Positions 15,168 through 25,619 are shown, counted from the first letter of the stretch. The stretch: DNA of 64,000 bases from Butyricicoccus pullicaecorum (GCA_018365995.1 JAGZIY010000012.1:7599-71598), one strand, 5' to 3'. Notes: generated by a model not told the origin, from the letters alone. Translations and numbers: made by a program.

Positions 15168-15872
15168 CTATTTTCCATAAATCATGCGATATTCCTGTGA
15201 GAGTGCCCCCTCTGCATCACAGACAAACAGCGGCGGCTCCACCACAAGTCCCTCTGCGCTGCCGCGCCTGCACGCAATCATCACCGCAGAAGGCGCAGCA
15301 GAGGCACTTTGATGCACAAAGCGCATTCGTTTTGGGGTCAATCCACAGCTTTGTAAAGCATCCAGCAACGGGCATAGACGTTCTGGGCGAAATACGATTG
15401 CACACCGTCCACCTGTTGGCAATACCCATGCCATCGCAGAAACGATTTGTGCAATATCAGCTGTTTCATCTTGACGTGCCGTTGCATGTGCAGTCTGTGC
15501 GGCACTTTTTCCGGATTGTGCTGTAAAATACGGCGGGTTACAGATGACATACTGCATAGAACCATGCGGGATATGACTTCGAATCTGGCGCAGATCCCCT
15601 TGTAGCACAGAGACATTGAGAAGCTTGTTCTTCTCAATGCTGCGCACAAACAATTGTATTGGTTCCTCCTGTAACTCCAATCCGGTAATTTGAAGGTCTT
15701 TTCTCCAGCACAGCAGGGAAAGTGCACCGGTTCCACACCCCAAGTCGAGTACACGTGCACGGTGCGGGATCTGTGCAAAGTGCGAAAGCAGGACTGAATC
15801 CTGTCCCAGCTTAAAATAGCGGTCATCTTGCAGCAATAACAGCCCATTGGGCAGCTGTTCCATGGTTTCCAT
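15168..15872 (-). CDS. tRNA1(Val) adenine-N6-methyltransferase-like protein (TrmN6 family)
   Basis: About 234 residues. Class I SAM methyltransferase: motif I RARVLDLGCGTGALSLL and catalytic NPPY in YVICNPPYFTAQSGK, typical of N6-adenine tRNA methylation (TrmN6/YfiC, YabB in Bacillus). The ATG at 15872 follows AAAGGAGA by 12 bases; the longer reading frame adds 37 residues unlike the family. It is usually next to rsmI in Firmicutes, as here. Confidence 0.88.
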   Translation of the reverse strand: METMEQLPNGLLLLQDDRYFKLGQDSVLLSHFAQIPHRARVLDLGCGTGALSLLCWRKDLQITGLELQEEPIQLFVRSIEKNKLLNVSVLQGDLRQIRSHIPHGSMQYVICNPPYFTAQSGKSAAQTAHATARQDETADIAQIVSAMAWVLPTGGRCAIVFRPERLCPLLDALQSCGLTPKRMRFVHQSASAAPSAVMIACRRGSAEGLVVEPPLFVCDAEGALSQEYRMIYGK

Positions 15873-16048
15873 TGGTTTTTCCTGTCTCCTTTGCGCAAAA
15901 TGTATCATGTACCTTGATGTCTTTCCGGTTTTACAAAGTTTTCCATCTCTTTTTCTTCGGATAACGCCTCTATTCTGCCACAATTGTTTACAGTTGCTTT
16001 TTATGATAACAGAAATGATTTAGACTGTCAAACTGTATATAATTGTGT

Positions 16049-16077
16049 TTGACAAATGGCGTAAATACGGATAGACT
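16049..16077 (+). promoter_or_regulatory. Promoter of the pyruvyl transferase-cysE unit
   Basis: TTGACA (16049-16054), 17-bp spacer, TAGACT (16072-16077). Confidence 0.7.
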
Positions 16078-16140
16078 ATATTTGATATGTTTTTTTAACA
16101 AAAACTTTTGAATTTTGAAATGATACAGAGGACTTGAATT

Positions 16141-17325
16141 GTGAAGAAAGTAATGCTTTATGAGCACGGCGGCAGCCTCAATCATGGTTGTGAGGCACTG
16201 ATTCGCACCATCTCCGCGATCAGTAAGGAAAAAACCGGAGCGGAGGTCATACTCTGCTCCTATGCCCCTAAGGAAGACCATACCTGCAACATGCAGGAGG
16301 CAGTCGATTCCATTGTACAAAACGATCAGGTACTGCGCCGTTTTTCGCCGGCTTGGTTCGTTTATCAGTTTGACAAGCGCGTAACACACTCACAGGCGCT
16401 TCAGGATAAATTCCTAACCGAAAAAACCTGTCTGCGCCTTGCAAAGGATTGTGACGTATCCATTGCTGTTGGTGGGGACAACTATTGTTATAATAAAGGA
16501 CAGCAGTTCTGGCCCACTGACCGTGCACTCAAAAAGCAAGGCTCTAAAATGCTGCTCTGGGGTTGTTCTATCGAGCCGCGTGATTTGGATGAAACCTTCA
16601 CCCGTCAGCTGTCCTGTTTCGATATCATCTGCGCACGTGAGTCCATCACTGCCGACGCACTCAAACAAGCTGGTTTAGGTGAAAAGGTACGTCTCATTCC
16701 AGACCCTGCCTTTACTCTGGAAACCCTAGAACTTCCACTGCCCGAAGGATTCCAGCCCAACAACACCGTTGGCATCAATGTTTCTCCCATGATTATTTCC
16801 AACGAGGAACAGGGCGGTGCGACGATGGCGAACTATTTAACCCTCATCGAGCATATCCTGAAGGAGACCAACCTCTCTGTTGCACTTATCCCACATGTTG
16901 TATGGGACTATAATGATGACAGGGTACCTCTGCGCCGTTTGTATGAGCAGTTCAAGGCAACGGGACGTGTGGTACTGATTCCCGATGCAGACTGCCGAGA
17001 ATTGAAGGGGTATATCGCACGCCTGCGATGTTTCGTGGGTGCACGCACCCATTCAACCATAGCCGCTTATTCCTCATGTGTTCCCACCTTGGTCGTGGGC
17101 TACTCAGTCAAAGCCAAGGGCATTGCAAAAGATTTATTTGGCACTTACGAGGGCTATACACTTCCAGTGCAAAACCTAAAGAATCCAGATGATCTCAAAA
17201 ACGCTTTCCTTTGGCTTATGGAGCGAGAAGATGATATCCGCGCACATTTGACTGAAATCATGCCCGCCTATGCCGCCCGTGCAAAAGAAGCGGGTGATGC
17301 ACTGGCTGAGCTGATGGCCCGCTGA
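16141..17325 (+). CDS. Polysaccharide pyruvyl transferase family protein
   Basis: 394 residues, GTG start, AGAGGA site 8 bases upstream. Belongs to the PF04230 family (CsaB/WcaK-like), which adds pyruvate ketals to cell-surface polysaccharides. It opens [24 protein letters not shown], the family's glycine/asparagine-rich start, and has the conserved RTHSTIAA region near residue 302. No signal peptide; it acts in the cytoplasm. It lies alone rather than in a polysaccharide locus, upstream of cysE by 30 bases, so its acceptor is not evident. Confidence 0.85.
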   Translation: MKKVMLYEHGGSLNHGCEALIRTISAISKEKTGAEVILCSYAPKEDHTCNMQEAVDSIVQNDQVLRRFSPAWFVYQFDKRVTHSQALQDKFLTEKTCLRLAKDCDVSIAVGGDNYCYNKGQQFWPTDRALKKQGSKMLLWGCSIEPRDLDETFTRQLSCFDIICARESITADALKQAGLGEKVRLIPDPAFTLETLELPLPEGFQPNNTVGINVSPMIISNEEQGGATMANYLTLIEHILKETNLSVALIPHVVWDYNDDRVPLRRLYEQFKATGRVVLIPDADCRELKGYIARLRCFVGARTHSTIAAYSSCVPTLVVGYSVKAKGIAKDLFGTYEGYTLPVQNLKNPDDLKNAFLWLMEREDDIRAHLTEIMPAYAARAKEAGDALAELMAR

Positions 17326-17354
17326 CTGCCGTTCTCATAAAAAGAAGGTTTGTT

Positions 17355-18032
17355 ATGTTTCTCCATGATCTGATTGAAGATGCCCGCTCCATTCGAGACC
17401 GTGACCCTGCTGCACGTTCTACCGCAGAAGTATTCCTGCTTTATCCCGGCTTTCACGCTCTCATCTATCACCGTCTGACCCATTGGCTTTACCAGCACAA
17501 ACGCTTTTTCCTCGCACGCATGATTTCACAATTTGCCCGTACCATGACAGGGGTAGAAATCCATCCCGGTGCAACGATTGGTCGTGGTCTGTTCATTGAC
17601 CATGGAATGGGCATTGTAATTGGTGAAACTGCCGAGGTTGGAGATTACTGCACCATTTATCATGGAGTAACATTGGGCGGTACTGGCAAGGATACCGGAA
17701 AGCGCCATCCAACCATTGGCAACAATGTCCTGATTTCAACAGGTGCAAAAGTTTTGGGGCCTTTCACAGTTGGGGATAATTCGCGCATCGGTGCAAATGC
17801 GGTTGTCTTGCAGGAGGTACCGCCAAATTCTACGGTTGTTGGTCTAAAAGCGCGCGTTGTCAAAATTGATGGACATCGTGTGCCTTCCTTTGACCTTGAC
17901 CAAATCCATGTTCCCGACCCGCTTTCTCAAGAACTGTGCCGTTTGGAGCATCGTGTTTTTGAAAATGAACGCCGCCTAAATGCACAGACAGAATCCGCTG
18001 CGCAATCAACCGCAAATCAACAGAAAGAATAA
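17355..18032 (+). CDS. cysE: Serine O-acetyltransferase
   Basis: 225 residues. Acetyl-CoA-dependent acetylation of L-serine, the first step of cysteine synthesis. N-terminal helical part ([42 protein letters not shown]), then left-handed beta-helix hexapeptide repeats ([44 protein letters not shown]). The catalytic His of DHGMG is present. It is followed by a variable tail. Likely cotranscribed with the pyruvyl transferase. No T-box or other cysteine riboswitch is visible upstream. Confidence 0.95.
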   Translation: MFLHDLIEDARSIRDRDPAARSTAEVFLLYPGFHALIYHRLTHWLYQHKRFFLARMISQFARTMTGVEIHPGATIGRGLFIDHGMGIVIGETAEVGDYCTIYHGVTLGGTGKDTGKRHPTIGNNVLISTGAKVLGPFTVGDNSRIGANAVVLQEVPPNSTVVGLKARVVKIDGHRVPSFDLDQIHVPDPLSQELCRLEHRVFENERRLNAQTESAAQSTANQQKE

Positions 18033-18051
18033 AAATACACTAAAATTCTTA

Positions 18052-18080
18052 TTTACAAATCCATACTCGATTAGTATAAT
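18052..18080 (+). promoter_or_regulatory. Promoter of the Fur-family regulator
   Basis: TTTACA (18052-18057), 17-bp spacer, TATAAT (18075-18080). The AT-rich stretch TATAATAAAATTAAAT over the -10 loosely resembles a PerR box, which would allow autoregulation. Confidence 0.8.
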
Positions 18081-18145
18081 AAAATTAAATAAGAAACATT
18101 TCTATTTTGTATCTTATATTCTTTCTGATAAATAGGAGAACTCTT

Positions 18146-18520
18146 ATGATTCAAACGAAACAGCGTCAGCTGATTATAAGAGCCGTTCGCGAGAGCAATT
18201 GTCACCCCACTGCGGACGAAATCTTTCAGACGATTCGTTGTAAGCTGCCAAGCATTTCTCTGGCAACTGTATACCGCAATCTGAATCTTCTGGCAGAGCG
18301 TGGCGAAATCCGCAAGCTATCCATGCCCGGTATGCCAGATCGTTTTGACTGGAAGCTGGAGCCCCACGATCATCTCATGTGTGATTCCTGCAATCAGATA
18401 TTTGATTTTTATTTATCTACTGACCTGAAAAGTCAAATTTCACAGGCTTGTGATGCACAAATAGACGGCTATGTGCTTGTCGCACATGGAATCTGTCCCC
18501 ATTGCCGCTCCTTAACCTAA
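18146..18520 (+). CDS. Fur/PerR family transcriptional regulator
   Basis: 124 residues. N-terminal winged helix (HPTADEIFQTIRCKLPSISLATVYRNLNLLAERGEI), then a dimerization/metal domain with HDHLMCDSCNQIFDF and a second CPHC pair, giving the structural Cys4 zinc site. It most resembles PerR (peroxide sensing) because of size and the D/H pattern (RFDWKLEPHDHLMC), but Fur or Zur cannot be excluded. ATG at 18146 follows AGGAG by 7 bases. No rubrerythrin or catalase neighbours. Confidence 0.88.
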   Translation: MIQTKQRQLIIRAVRESNCHPTADEIFQTIRCKLPSISLATVYRNLNLLAERGEIRKLSMPGMPDRFDWKLEPHDHLMCDSCNQIFDFYLSTDLKSQISQACDAQIDGYVLVAHGICPHCRSLT

Positions 18521-18529
18521 AGAAAAGCG

Positions 18530-18558
18530 CCGCCCGAAAGGGCGGTATTTTTATTTTT
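18530..18558 (+). terminator. Terminator of the Fur-family gene
   Basis: CCGCCC-GAAA-GGGCGG followed by TATTTTTATTTTT. A second hairpin (GCTGC(C/T)GTGT... at 18573-18604, followed by TTTT) is a possible back-up. Confidence 0.85.
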
Positions 18559-18617
18559 CAACAGAAAAAATACGCTGCTGTGTTCAAAGCTTTGACACGG
18601 CAGCTTTTCAGAACAGT

Positions 18618-18648
18618 AAAAAAAGTGAGGGCAATGCCTCACTTTTTT
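18618..18648 (-). terminator. Bidirectional terminator after chemoreceptor 1
   Basis: AAAAAAGTGAGG-GCAAT-(G)CCTCACTTTTTT. Confidence 0.9.
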
Positions 18649-18682
18649 ATATACAATTATTATGATATGTTTGCAATTCCTG

Positions 18683-20674
18683 TTACTTGGTTCGGAATTT
18701 TCCGACCAAATGGTTCATAGTATGCGCCTGACCGGAAAGCTGCTCACTGGTTGCAGCGCTCTCCTCTGCTGTTGCCGAGTTCGACTGCACAACATGAGAA
18801 ATCTTTTCCACACCATCTGAAATGTATCCAATCTCAACTACCTGCTCTTCAGACAGTCGTACAATATCCTCAATAATCGCTGTTACCTGATTTGCAGTAT
18901 CTACGACTTCTTGCAGAGACTGCTCTGTCTCATGTGCAATTCGAGTTCCATCTGAAACAGCCAGCATGGAGGATTCAATCAGGGCTGTGGTATGGCTTGC
19001 AGCCTCCGCACTCTTAGACGCAAGATTTCGAACCTCGTCTGCCACGACTGCAAAGCCCTTTCCGGCAGTACCCGCTCTTGCCGCCTCAACTGCTGCATTA
19101 AGTGCCAGAATATTGGTTTGGAATGCAATATCCTCAATTGTCTTAATAATTTTTCCAATCTGTTCAGAAGAAGCATTGATACGAGACATTGCCTCTACCA
19201 TTTGATGCATATGCTGGTTGCTTTCTCCAAGCTTTTCTGCAACCTCCATTGTAATTTTGCTTGCAGAAGTACATTCGGATGCATTATTTTGTGTTACAGA
19301 GGAAACCTGCTGGATACGGGTCACAAGCTGATCAACCTGCTCATTCTGTTCCACAGCACCACCAGCCAAAAGCTGCGCACCATGAGCAACCTGTGTCGAA
19401 CCGGCTGCAACTTGATCGGCTGCCATACGGATCCCACCGATGGTTTCATTCATATTTTCTAATATGTTTTCAATGGAAATTCGAATTCGATCAAAGTCCC
19501 CTTGATAGGTACAGCGAGACTCCATGGTGAGGTTTCCATCAGCCATTCCATCTAATATAGTTGAAATTTCGCCAATGATTTCGCTCAGATATTGAACCGT
19601 TTCGTTGAATACGGTTCCCAGCTCACCAATTTCATCATTTGTTTTGACATCCACATGGATAGCCAAATCTCCTTCAATCATCTGACGTGCTGCCCGCACA
19701 ACCCCGTGAATGGGTTCCAGACTTTTCTTCAACATCCAAATGATAATACTGATACCGACAATCAAAGCCAATAAGAATATTGTTGAACTGATAACCGCCT
19801 GACGGAAAAGCTCTCCAGAAATGATTCGACGTGGATATACCAAACCAATGATCCATCCGCTGTTTTCCTCCTTTACACCCAGAGAATACTTATTTTCTCC
19901 ATCAAAATCCTTATAGAGTTTTGGTGTTGTGGAAGCGGTAACCTCTGTCAGAATCTCCGGATTGTTGATATCAGATGCCAAGGTCATCTGATCTTTCTTG
20001 GGCTGATATTCGTCATTGATATGACTCAAAATATATTGCTCCTGATCCATCAGGAATATATATGAACCATCTTCAGTCGAATACTTATCAAAAATCGACA
20101 TAATGCTGTCGATGCGCAAATCGCGGGCTACAATACCAATCAACGTACCATTTTCCATAAGCGGCTTTGATATTGTAATGATCATTTGCCCAGTAGATAT
20201 ATCAATATATGGCGTAGAAATAGTGATACCGCCCTTTGCAACTGCATCTTTATAATAACTCTGTGCAGTTGCATCATATCCTTCTGACGGGATAAAGCCA
20301 TCGCCTGAAATCATTTTCTTTGTCGGACTGACAAAATAGTCTGTTATCACACCATAGTCCGTACCATGCTTAGTCGAGAGCTCTAACTGATGCATAATTG
20401 CGGTATCTGTACGTGCAGCAGAGGGAATTGCCAAGATTTGTTCTCCCAGCTGTTCCAGTTGATCCATACGTAATTGTATCCAATTATGTACTTGTGATTC
20501 ATAATATTCTACAATAGATGACATTTGGGCATTCATGTTTTCATGCATGACCTGTCTTGTCATCACAAAGTTTCCCATATAAATCAGGATAACTGAAACA
20601 ATAAATACAACACTGGTCAAGGTCGTCATTTTCTTCACTAACGATCCTCGACGTTTTGATATATTTTTCCGCAA
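18683..20674 (-). CDS. Methyl-accepting chemotaxis protein, Cache sensor (chemoreceptor 1)
   Basis: 663 residues. TM1 about 17-37, extracellular double-Cache domain about 40-285 ([30 protein letters not shown]), TM2 about 288-312, HAMP about 312-365, a second HAMP-like segment ([12 protein letters not shown]), and the cytoplasmic signalling domain with the hairpin tip [20 protein letters not shown] and the glycine-free A/E-rich methylation helices. Senses an extracellular ligand, probably an amino acid or organic acid, and signals to CheA. Start is TTG at 20674, 7 bases after AGGAGG. A sigma-28-like promoter (20716-20743) is possible. Confidence 0.92.
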   Translation of the reverse strand: MRKNISKRRGSLVKKMTTLTSVVFIVSVILIYMGNFVMTRQVMHENMNAQMSSIVEYYESQVHNWIQLRMDQLEQLGEQILAIPSAARTDTAIMHQLELSTKHGTDYGVITDYFVSPTKKMISGDGFIPSEGYDATAQSYYKDAVAKGGITISTPYIDISTGQMIITISKPLMENGTLIGIVARDLRIDSIMSIFDKYSTEDGSYIFLMDQEQYILSHINDEYQPKKDQMTLASDINNPEILTEVTASTTPKLYKDFDGENKYSLGVKEENSGWIIGLVYPRRIISGELFRQAVISSTIFLLALIVGISIIIWMLKKSLEPIHGVVRAARQMIEGDLAIHVDVKTNDEIGELGTVFNETVQYLSEIIGEISTILDGMADGNLTMESRCTYQGDFDRIRISIENILENMNETIGGIRMAADQVAAGSTQVAHGAQLLAGGAVEQNEQVDQLVTRIQQVSSVTQNNASECTSASKITMEVAEKLGESNQHMHQMVEAMSRINASSEQIGKIIKTIEDIAFQTNILALNAAVEAARAGTAGKGFAVVADEVRNLASKSAEAASHTTALIESSMLAVSDGTRIAHETEQSLQEVVDTANQVTAIIEDIVRLSEEQVVEIGYISDGVEKISHVVQSNSATAEESAATSEQLSGQAHTMNHLVGKFRTK

Positions 20675-20715
20675 AGCAATTCCTCCTATTAAATGAATTT
20701 CGAAAAGGTAGTATA

Positions 20716-20743
20716 TCCGTCCTTGACCGAAAACTTAATAATC
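20716..20743 (-). promoter_or_regulatory. Possible sigma-28 (motility) promoter of chemoreceptor 1
   Basis: Minus-strand TTAAGTTTT followed 10-11 bases later by ACGGATATA, near the TAAAGTTT-N11-GCCGATAA consensus. Matches are partial. Confidence 0.4.
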
Positions 20744-20884
20744 TGTACAACGTCATACATTTACGTAATATTATATTTCAAACTTGCAGATTTTTCAACA
20801 AAATCCTACAATATTTTTTTGACAATTTTATGATTCCAAGGTGATGCCTTTTTGTTTATTGCCTAAAAACTTATGATTAAAAGT

Positions 20885-20919
20885 AAATAACCGGAGACTG
20901 TAACAGTTCCCGGTTATTT
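20885..20919 (-). terminator. Terminator of chemoreceptor 2
   Basis: AAATAACCGG...CCGGTTATTT stem with an inner GAACTGTTACAGTCTC hairpin on the minus strand. Confidence 0.75.
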
Positions 20920-20946
20920 CTTTAAAAAGCTCTATCTATTCACTTT

Positions 20947-22656
20947 TTATTCTGTTTCCTGCTCATCTTGCTTGTCTCTCGCACGCAAACGGAAAGAACT
21001 TGCCATTCTTTGCAGCTGAATAGACTGCGCGTGCAGTTCCTCTGCTGCCGCCGCACCTTCCTCCGCGGTTGCCGTGTTGCTCTGTACCACAGAAGAAATG
21101 CGGTCAATATTATTCGCAATTTCACTGAGCTGATAAGACAGTGCCTGATAAGAGTTCACAATTCCCTCCACAGAATGTACAACTGTTTCTGTATCAGCTG
21201 CTGCGCTTCCTAACAGTGCAGCAGTCGAATCTGCAATCCCGCGTCCATTTGCTACTGCTGCAACCGAGGACTCAATCAAGCTGGTCGTATTCTGTACGGC
21301 TTCTGATGTGATTGCCGCCAAAGAACGCACCTCATCTGCAACAACGGCAAATCCCCTGCCTGCAGCCCCGGCTCTTGCTGCCTCCACAGCAGCGTTTAAT
21401 GCCAAAATATTGGTCTGGAATGCAATATCTTCGATATTTTTAATAATCTTGCGAATCTGCTCAGACTTATCTGAGATATCACTCATTGCTTCGAGCATTC
21501 TGCCCATTTCCTGATTGCTGCTCAAAATCTCTTTGCTGATTTCTCCCAGATTGCTGCAAATATTTACAGCCTGCTCAAAGCCATCAGAAGCCTCTACCGA
21601 TAGCTTGATTACGGAATTTGACAAATCATCTACGGTATCCGCCTGCTCGGTTGCCCCCTGCGCCAATACCTGTGCACCATTAGAAACCTGATCTGCACCG
21701 ATAGAAACCTGTGTTGAAGAATCGCCTAAACGATAGAATATCAAATTCATAGAATCCAGAATAGCATTAAGTGCAACCATAATGGGCGCAAAATCCCCCT
21801 GGTATTCCATTGTGGTATGCAAATCCATGTTGCCCTGCGCCATGCCAACCAAAATGCGCGAGATATCGTCAATATAGCTTTTGAGTTCACTCTTGGTATA
21901 GTGGATATCACCAATGAGCATGCCAATTTCCGAGGAATCCTCCTCCAAATTAAACTCCGAGGAAAGGTTTCCCGCTGCAATCGCACGCATTTCATTCTGG
22001 ATAGACTGAATTGGGCGAATGACCTTTCGATATACGGCTATGTAGTTGATAAGCTGCATGACAACAATAATCACAATCATCAAATAGACGAAGCCATTGA
22101 GCACCTGACGCACCTGCTCCATGTGTGCAATGTTGTCTGCCAAACGTATATCCAACTCATCTAAAAATTTTGTCTGTAATGTGCGAAGTCGTGCAAGGGA
22201 TTCCTCATACTCACGACCATAGACATACAGCATAGCCATATCTGTTCTATGTGCCCCAGCCAGCTGCATAGCTGCCTTTTCTAGCGGAACAAGCATATTG
22301 GATATATTCGCCATATCATTGATCGTTTTTTGTTCTGATTCCGTAATGCCGATTTGTTTTAATCCCTCAAGACCTCTATCTCGATTGCGGTCTGTCTCTA
22401 GTTCCTTCATGTACGCATCATAGTATTCCTGCTTTGACGTGGCAGCATATCCGCGCGCTGCATCTGTCAAATTGGACGAACCCTCAACGTACATTTCCGC
22501 ATATTGAGTGAGCTGATGACGCTCCTCATTGACCTGTGCGATTTTCCCTACATAACGTGCATTTACAAAAAACATCAGCGCAATGCCCGCCAAAAGTACA
22601 ATCGAACCGACATTTAGAATACGAACCAATGTCGATTGCTTCATTGCCTTTTTCAT
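20947..22656 (-). CDS. Methyl-accepting chemotaxis protein, four-helix-bundle sensor (chemoreceptor 2)
   Basis: 569 residues. TM1 about 13-32, an all-helical periplasmic-side sensor about 33-185 (4HB_MCP-like; no Cache strands), TM2 about 188-208, HAMP about 210-265, then the signalling domain with the tip [26 protein letters not shown]. The C-terminus ends [11 protein letters not shown], acidic and without a pentapeptide CheR tether. About 270 bases upstream of chemoreceptor 1 in the same orientation, each with its own terminator. It has an ATG start and a clear promoter at 22715-22743. Confidence 0.92.
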   Translation of the reverse strand: MKKAMKQSTLVRILNVGSIVLLAGIALMFFVNARYVGKIAQVNEERHQLTQYAEMYVEGSSNLTDAARGYAATSKQEYYDAYMKELETDRNRDRGLEGLKQIGITESEQKTINDMANISNMLVPLEKAAMQLAGAHRTDMAMLYVYGREYEESLARLRTLQTKFLDELDIRLADNIAHMEQVRQVLNGFVYLMIVIIVVMQLINYIAVYRKVIRPIQSIQNEMRAIAAGNLSSEFNLEEDSSEIGMLIGDIHYTKSELKSYIDDISRILVGMAQGNMDLHTTMEYQGDFAPIMVALNAILDSMNLIFYRLGDSSTQVSIGADQVSNGAQVLAQGATEQADTVDDLSNSVIKLSVEASDGFEQAVNICSNLGEISKEILSSNQEMGRMLEAMSDISDKSEQIRKIIKNIEDIAFQTNILALNAAVEAARAGAAGRGFAVVADEVRSLAAITSEAVQNTTSLIESSVAAVANGRGIADSTAALLGSAAADTETVVHSVEGIVNSYQALSYQLSEIANNIDRISSVVQSNTATAEEGAAAAEELHAQSIQLQRMASSFRLRARDKQDEQETE

Positions 22657-22714
22657 GTTTGTCCTCCATCTCCTATTTCTCTTACCCTACATCTATATTT
22701 ATCAACTACTCTTT

Positions 22715-22743
22715 ATTATACAAAATAAACAAACATGAAACAA
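22715..22743 (-). promoter_or_regulatory. Promoter of chemoreceptor 2
   Basis: TTGTTT (22738-22743), 17-bp spacer, TATAAT (22715-22720), minus strand. Confidence 0.7.
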
Positions 22744-22835
22744 GCATTTCGTCTCATTATTTTCTTTATTATCCAATTTTTCCAAAATAGAAATACGATT
22801 TTTGATAGAGGTGCACAGTACAGCACTGCATGATT

Positions 22836-23291
22836 TTACATGGAATGGGATTCTTTTTTGCCAATCTTATGCGGTCTGCCGCCATCATAAAGTTCTTGAC
22901 GAATAGCAGAAAACATATTTTCTGCCATAGACAGATACTGCCTGCATGCACGCTCATCAATCATGATCGGCAAATCTGTGGGGTAACGTGTTTCAATGTA
23001 AAGGTTATTAAGCGCAGCACTTTCATCCAGCCACTCCGTGAACATTTCATCACAGGCAACCGCCTGTCGGCACAAATACGTTAAATTATGCCCGTCAAAA
23101 TGCCGTCCTGTCTTAAACAGGAGATATCCCTTGAGTGCCTTTTCGATCGCCTGCTGGCAATGAAACGCAATATTACATTCATCTCCATTCCAAGTGATCA
23201 AAATACGTGCAGTCTGTAAATCCAACAGCGCTTTGTCCAGCCACTTATAATAATAGAGGCTGTCTCTGCCACCTTTACGCCCTCTGCTCAT
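22836..23291 (-). CDS. HEPN domain protein
   Basis: 151 residues, all-helical HEPN fold. WLDKALLDLQTARIL, then IAFHCQQAIEKALKGYLLFK, then TGRHFDGHNLTYLC. R63 and H68 form an RX4H motif, matching the ribonuclease signature (RX4-6H) of HEPN toxins. ATG at 23291 overlaps the end of the MNT gene by 17 bases, and AAAGGACGG precedes it. HEPN/MNT pairs act as toxin-antitoxin systems or nucleotide-transfer modules (MNT AMPylates the HEPN toxin in known pairs). Function as a toxin here is inference. Confidence 0.85.
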   Translation of the reverse strand: MSRGRKGGRDSLYYYKWLDKALLDLQTARILITWNGDECNIAFHCQQAIEKALKGYLLFKTGRHFDGHNLTYLCRQAVACDEMFTEWLDESAALNNLYIETRYPTDLPIMIDERACRQYLSMAENMFSAIRQELYDGGRPHKIGKKESHSM

Positions 23292-23583
23292 ATAATATCC
23301 GTCCTTTCCGTGCAATCCATGCTGCATAGCTGGTTGCATCCGTAAGCAGTTCCTGCCACTCCTCTACGGTATACAATGTCAGGTTGATTGGGACATCTGC
23401 CGGAATGGATAAATACAATTTGTGCTGCAAATTATGCTTGTCAGTTCCATCAGGAACCACGATGCACAAACTTGCTGCCTTGAGCTTATCCGTTGCAAGG
23501 GTACGCTTCTCACCATACAAAATAATTTGCTTCGGTGTACAGCTCTCCTCAATGATTTTGACAACCTCATTTGGGAATTCCAT
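23275..23583 (-). CDS. Degenerate MNT-type nucleotidyltransferase-like protein
   Basis: 102 residues. Layout fits a minimal nucleotidyltransferase: helix (NEVVKIIEESCTPKQIILYGEKRT), strand (KAASLCIVVPD), and a C-terminal VEEWQELL region. However, the catalytic GSxxxG-SDxD motif is not there: YGEKRT replaces GSRARG, and A-S replaces the two aspartates (LKAASLCIVV). It is probably inactive as a nucleotidyltransferase and might work by binding the HEPN partner. ATG follows GGAAAGGAGG. It is just upstream of and overlapping the HEPN gene. Confidence 0.7.
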   Translation of the reverse strand: MEFPNEVVKIIEESCTPKQIILYGEKRTLATDKLKAASLCIVVPDGTDKHNLQHKLYLSIPADVPINLTLYTVEEWQELLTDATSYAAWIARKGRILYEQRA

Positions 23584-23606
23584 AACGATACCTCCTTTCC
23601 AAAAAA

Positions 23607-24329
23607 TTATCTGTCTGATGAAAGTCTGCCAAATGTACCAGCCGCCTGAAATCTTACACAGTCGTCTGATACTCCACACACCGAAAAGGTTTCCTGTGCG
23701 CGCGCTGCACAAAGCTCCAGCCGTGCATTTGGCGGGGTTTCAGCGGTATAGTTTATCTGTATCGAACGCACAAAATCGGTTTCTCCAAGATCCAATGTGT
23801 CCGAAACCAGTTCTGCAATCCTTACATTATTCAAGTGATGATTGATATCCAAATCCGAATATGTCACGTGATGCGCGTGATGGAAGGGCAGAGATTCACA
23901 ATCCAGCTTGCCCGGCATCGGCATGGTATCTGGCTCTGCACAAACATAGTTTGCCGCCGCTGGAACGGTTGCCGGACGAAGGATCCGATGAGTCTGTGGG
24001 TCTAGAATCACCCAAGAAGAAATCGCACGTCCAACAGGCTCTCCATGTACCGCAAACGCAAAAGCACGCAGCCAGCTAGCCCCCTTGATACCGGCACACC
24101 ATGTCGATACCTGCACGATATCATAGGGCACAAGTGGGTGCTCAAACTCCGCATGGATCCGCGAAAGCACCCAAATTGCAGACAGCGCACCGCTGTCCAG
24201 ATGCGCCATATGTGCATGTACCGTTGCAGCGTCCTGCATAAAATCAAAATACGCAGCTGGACGTGCTACCCCGCGCCAATCAATATGGCTGTATGTCAGC
24301 TCATAGGATTTGACAAACACCGCTTCCAT
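23607..24329 (-). CDS. Acyl-ACP thioesterase
   Basis: 240 residues. FatA-like double hot-dog enzyme (PF01643) releasing free fatty acids from acyl-ACP. N-terminal hot-dog: YELTYSHIDWRGVARPAAYFDFMQDAATVH. Second half: HHVTYSDLDINHHLNNVRIAELVSD, with the conserved D-x-N-x-H-x-N pattern that carries the catalytic residues. Cytoplasmic. It sits between the secreted glycosidase gene (13 bases) and the MNT gene (24 bases), all minus strand, so the four could be one transcript. Confidence 0.9.
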   Translation of the reverse strand: MEAVFVKSYELTYSHIDWRGVARPAAYFDFMQDAATVHAHMAHLDSGALSAIWVLSRIHAEFEHPLVPYDIVQVSTWCAGIKGASWLRAFAFAVHGEPVGRAISSWVILDPQTHRILRPATVPAAANYVCAEPDTMPMPGKLDCESLPFHHAHHVTYSDLDINHHLNNVRIAELVSDTLDLGETDFVRSIQINYTAETPPNARLELCAARAQETFSVCGVSDDCVRFQAAGTFGRLSSDR

Positions 24330-24341
24330 TTTATACCGCCT

Positions 24342-25619
24342 TTACTGAATCATAGATAGCAGAAACTGTCCCAAAATCTGTGAGAAACTTTGAGGCTCCA
24401 GACTGCCTGTTTCCTGCTGCAATTGTGTATCCGCTGCATACCATGCAGTCAAACGATTCGCCAGACCGGAAACCGCAGGAATAGAACCATATCTGAAAAA
24501 GACACAGCCACTTACATTTTGTTTATCCTTTAAGTAATCCATGCTGGCAAATAATGGGTCTGTGGTTTTCCATACGCCTACCGGATCATCTGCACAGCGA
24601 TATGCACCCATTCCAATATAAAGCTTTACATCTTCTCCCTTGACTGCCTGATCCCACCAATCCGCCAAGGTTGCAAAGTCTGCCAATTTATGTCCAATTT
24701 CCCAGTAAATCTGTGGAATGATATAGTCTACCAGACCATTTTCGATCCAGTACAAGCTGTCAGCATAATTACTCGCATAATGCTCACTGCCGTTTGTGTT
24801 GGAACCGCGTGGGTCGGTAGAACGATTTGCCCAAATACCCGATGGGCTGATCCCAAACTGGATTTCTTTATTGACCTGATGCAGCTCTGTATCCAGCCGA
24901 CGCACCAGCTGATTGACATTATCTCGGCGCCAGTCTGCAATATCAGAAAACCCCTTTCCATAGGCTTCATAGGTTTTGCTATCCGGAAAATCCTTTCCCG
25001 GATAAAAATAGTCATCCATGTGCAGTCCATCAATATCATAATTTTTTGCAATTTCTACTGCACCCTGTACAACCAAATCGCGTACCTCCGGCAAGCCCGG
25101 GTCAAAATAGTAGTTGCCATCTGTATATTGAACAGTCCATTCCGGATTCTTCTTTGCCGGATGTGTGCTCACGAGGCTGTCCCATTCCGCCTGCTTACCT
25201 TTGGTAATTCGGTAAGGGTTGATCCACGCATGCAGTTCCAGACCGCGCTTATGCGCTGCCTCGACCCAATACGCAAGCGGATCAAAACCATTTGCCGGCT
25301 GCGTTCCCTGCTTTCCGGTTAAATACTTGCTCCAAGGAAAAATCTCTGACGGATAAAGTGCATCTGAGGACGGGCGCACCTGTAAAAACACAGCATTCAA
25401 TCCCCACTTCACGCAATTATCCAAAATCTCATCTGCCTGTGCCTTCAGGATATCCGGATCGGTTGTCGGCTTCTTTGGGTAATCTAAATTATACACCGAG
25501 GATACCCAGACACCGCGCATCTCCTCAGAAGCCTTGGGTGTCTGTGCTGCCATAGCAGTCAGTGAAAAACAGACTGCACAGACCAATATCAATGCAATCG
25601 CGCGAAAAACTCGTTTCAT
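24342..25619 (-). CDS. Secreted glycosyl-hydrolase-like protein (GHL10/DUF187)
   Basis: 425 residues. Sec signal peptide about 1-24 (MKRVFRAIALILVCAVCFSLTAMA, cleavage near AMA-AQ; no lipobox). Then a TIM-barrel GHL10 domain: MRGVWVSSVYNLDYP, CVKWGLNAVFLQVRPSSDALYPS, GLELHAWINPYRI, GLHMDDYFYPG, and IIPQIYWEIG. Such proteins are predicted to act on peptidoglycan or cell-surface glycans outside the cell; the exact substrate is not known. Divergent to the pyridoxal kinase gene. Confidence 0.9.
   Translation of the reverse strand: MKRVFRAIALILVCAVCFSLTAMAAQTPKASEEMRGVWVSSVYNLDYPKKPTTDPDILKAQADEILDNCVKWGLNAVFLQVRPSSDALYPSEIFPWSKYLTGKQGTQPANGFDPLAYWVEAAHKRGLELHAWINPYRITKGKQAEWDSLVSTHPAKKNPEWTVQYTDGNYYFDPGLPEVRDLVVQGAVEIAKNYDIDGLHMDDYFYPGKDFPDSKTYEAYGKGFSDIADWRRDNVNQLVRRLDTELHQVNKEIQFGISPSGIWANRSTDPRGSNTNGSEHYASNYADSLYWIENGLVDYIIPQIYWEIGHKLADFATLADWWDQAVKGEDVKLYIGMGAYRCADDPVGVWKTTDPLFASMDYLKDKQNVSGCVFFRYGSIPAVSGLANRLTAWYAADTQLQQETGSLEPQSFSQILGQFLLSMIQ

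Noticed and set aside
17326..17354. Cysteine-responsive riboswitch or T-box before cysE
   Set aside because: The 29-base gap to the previous gene is too short and no leader structure was found upstream of the pyruvyl transferase gene either.
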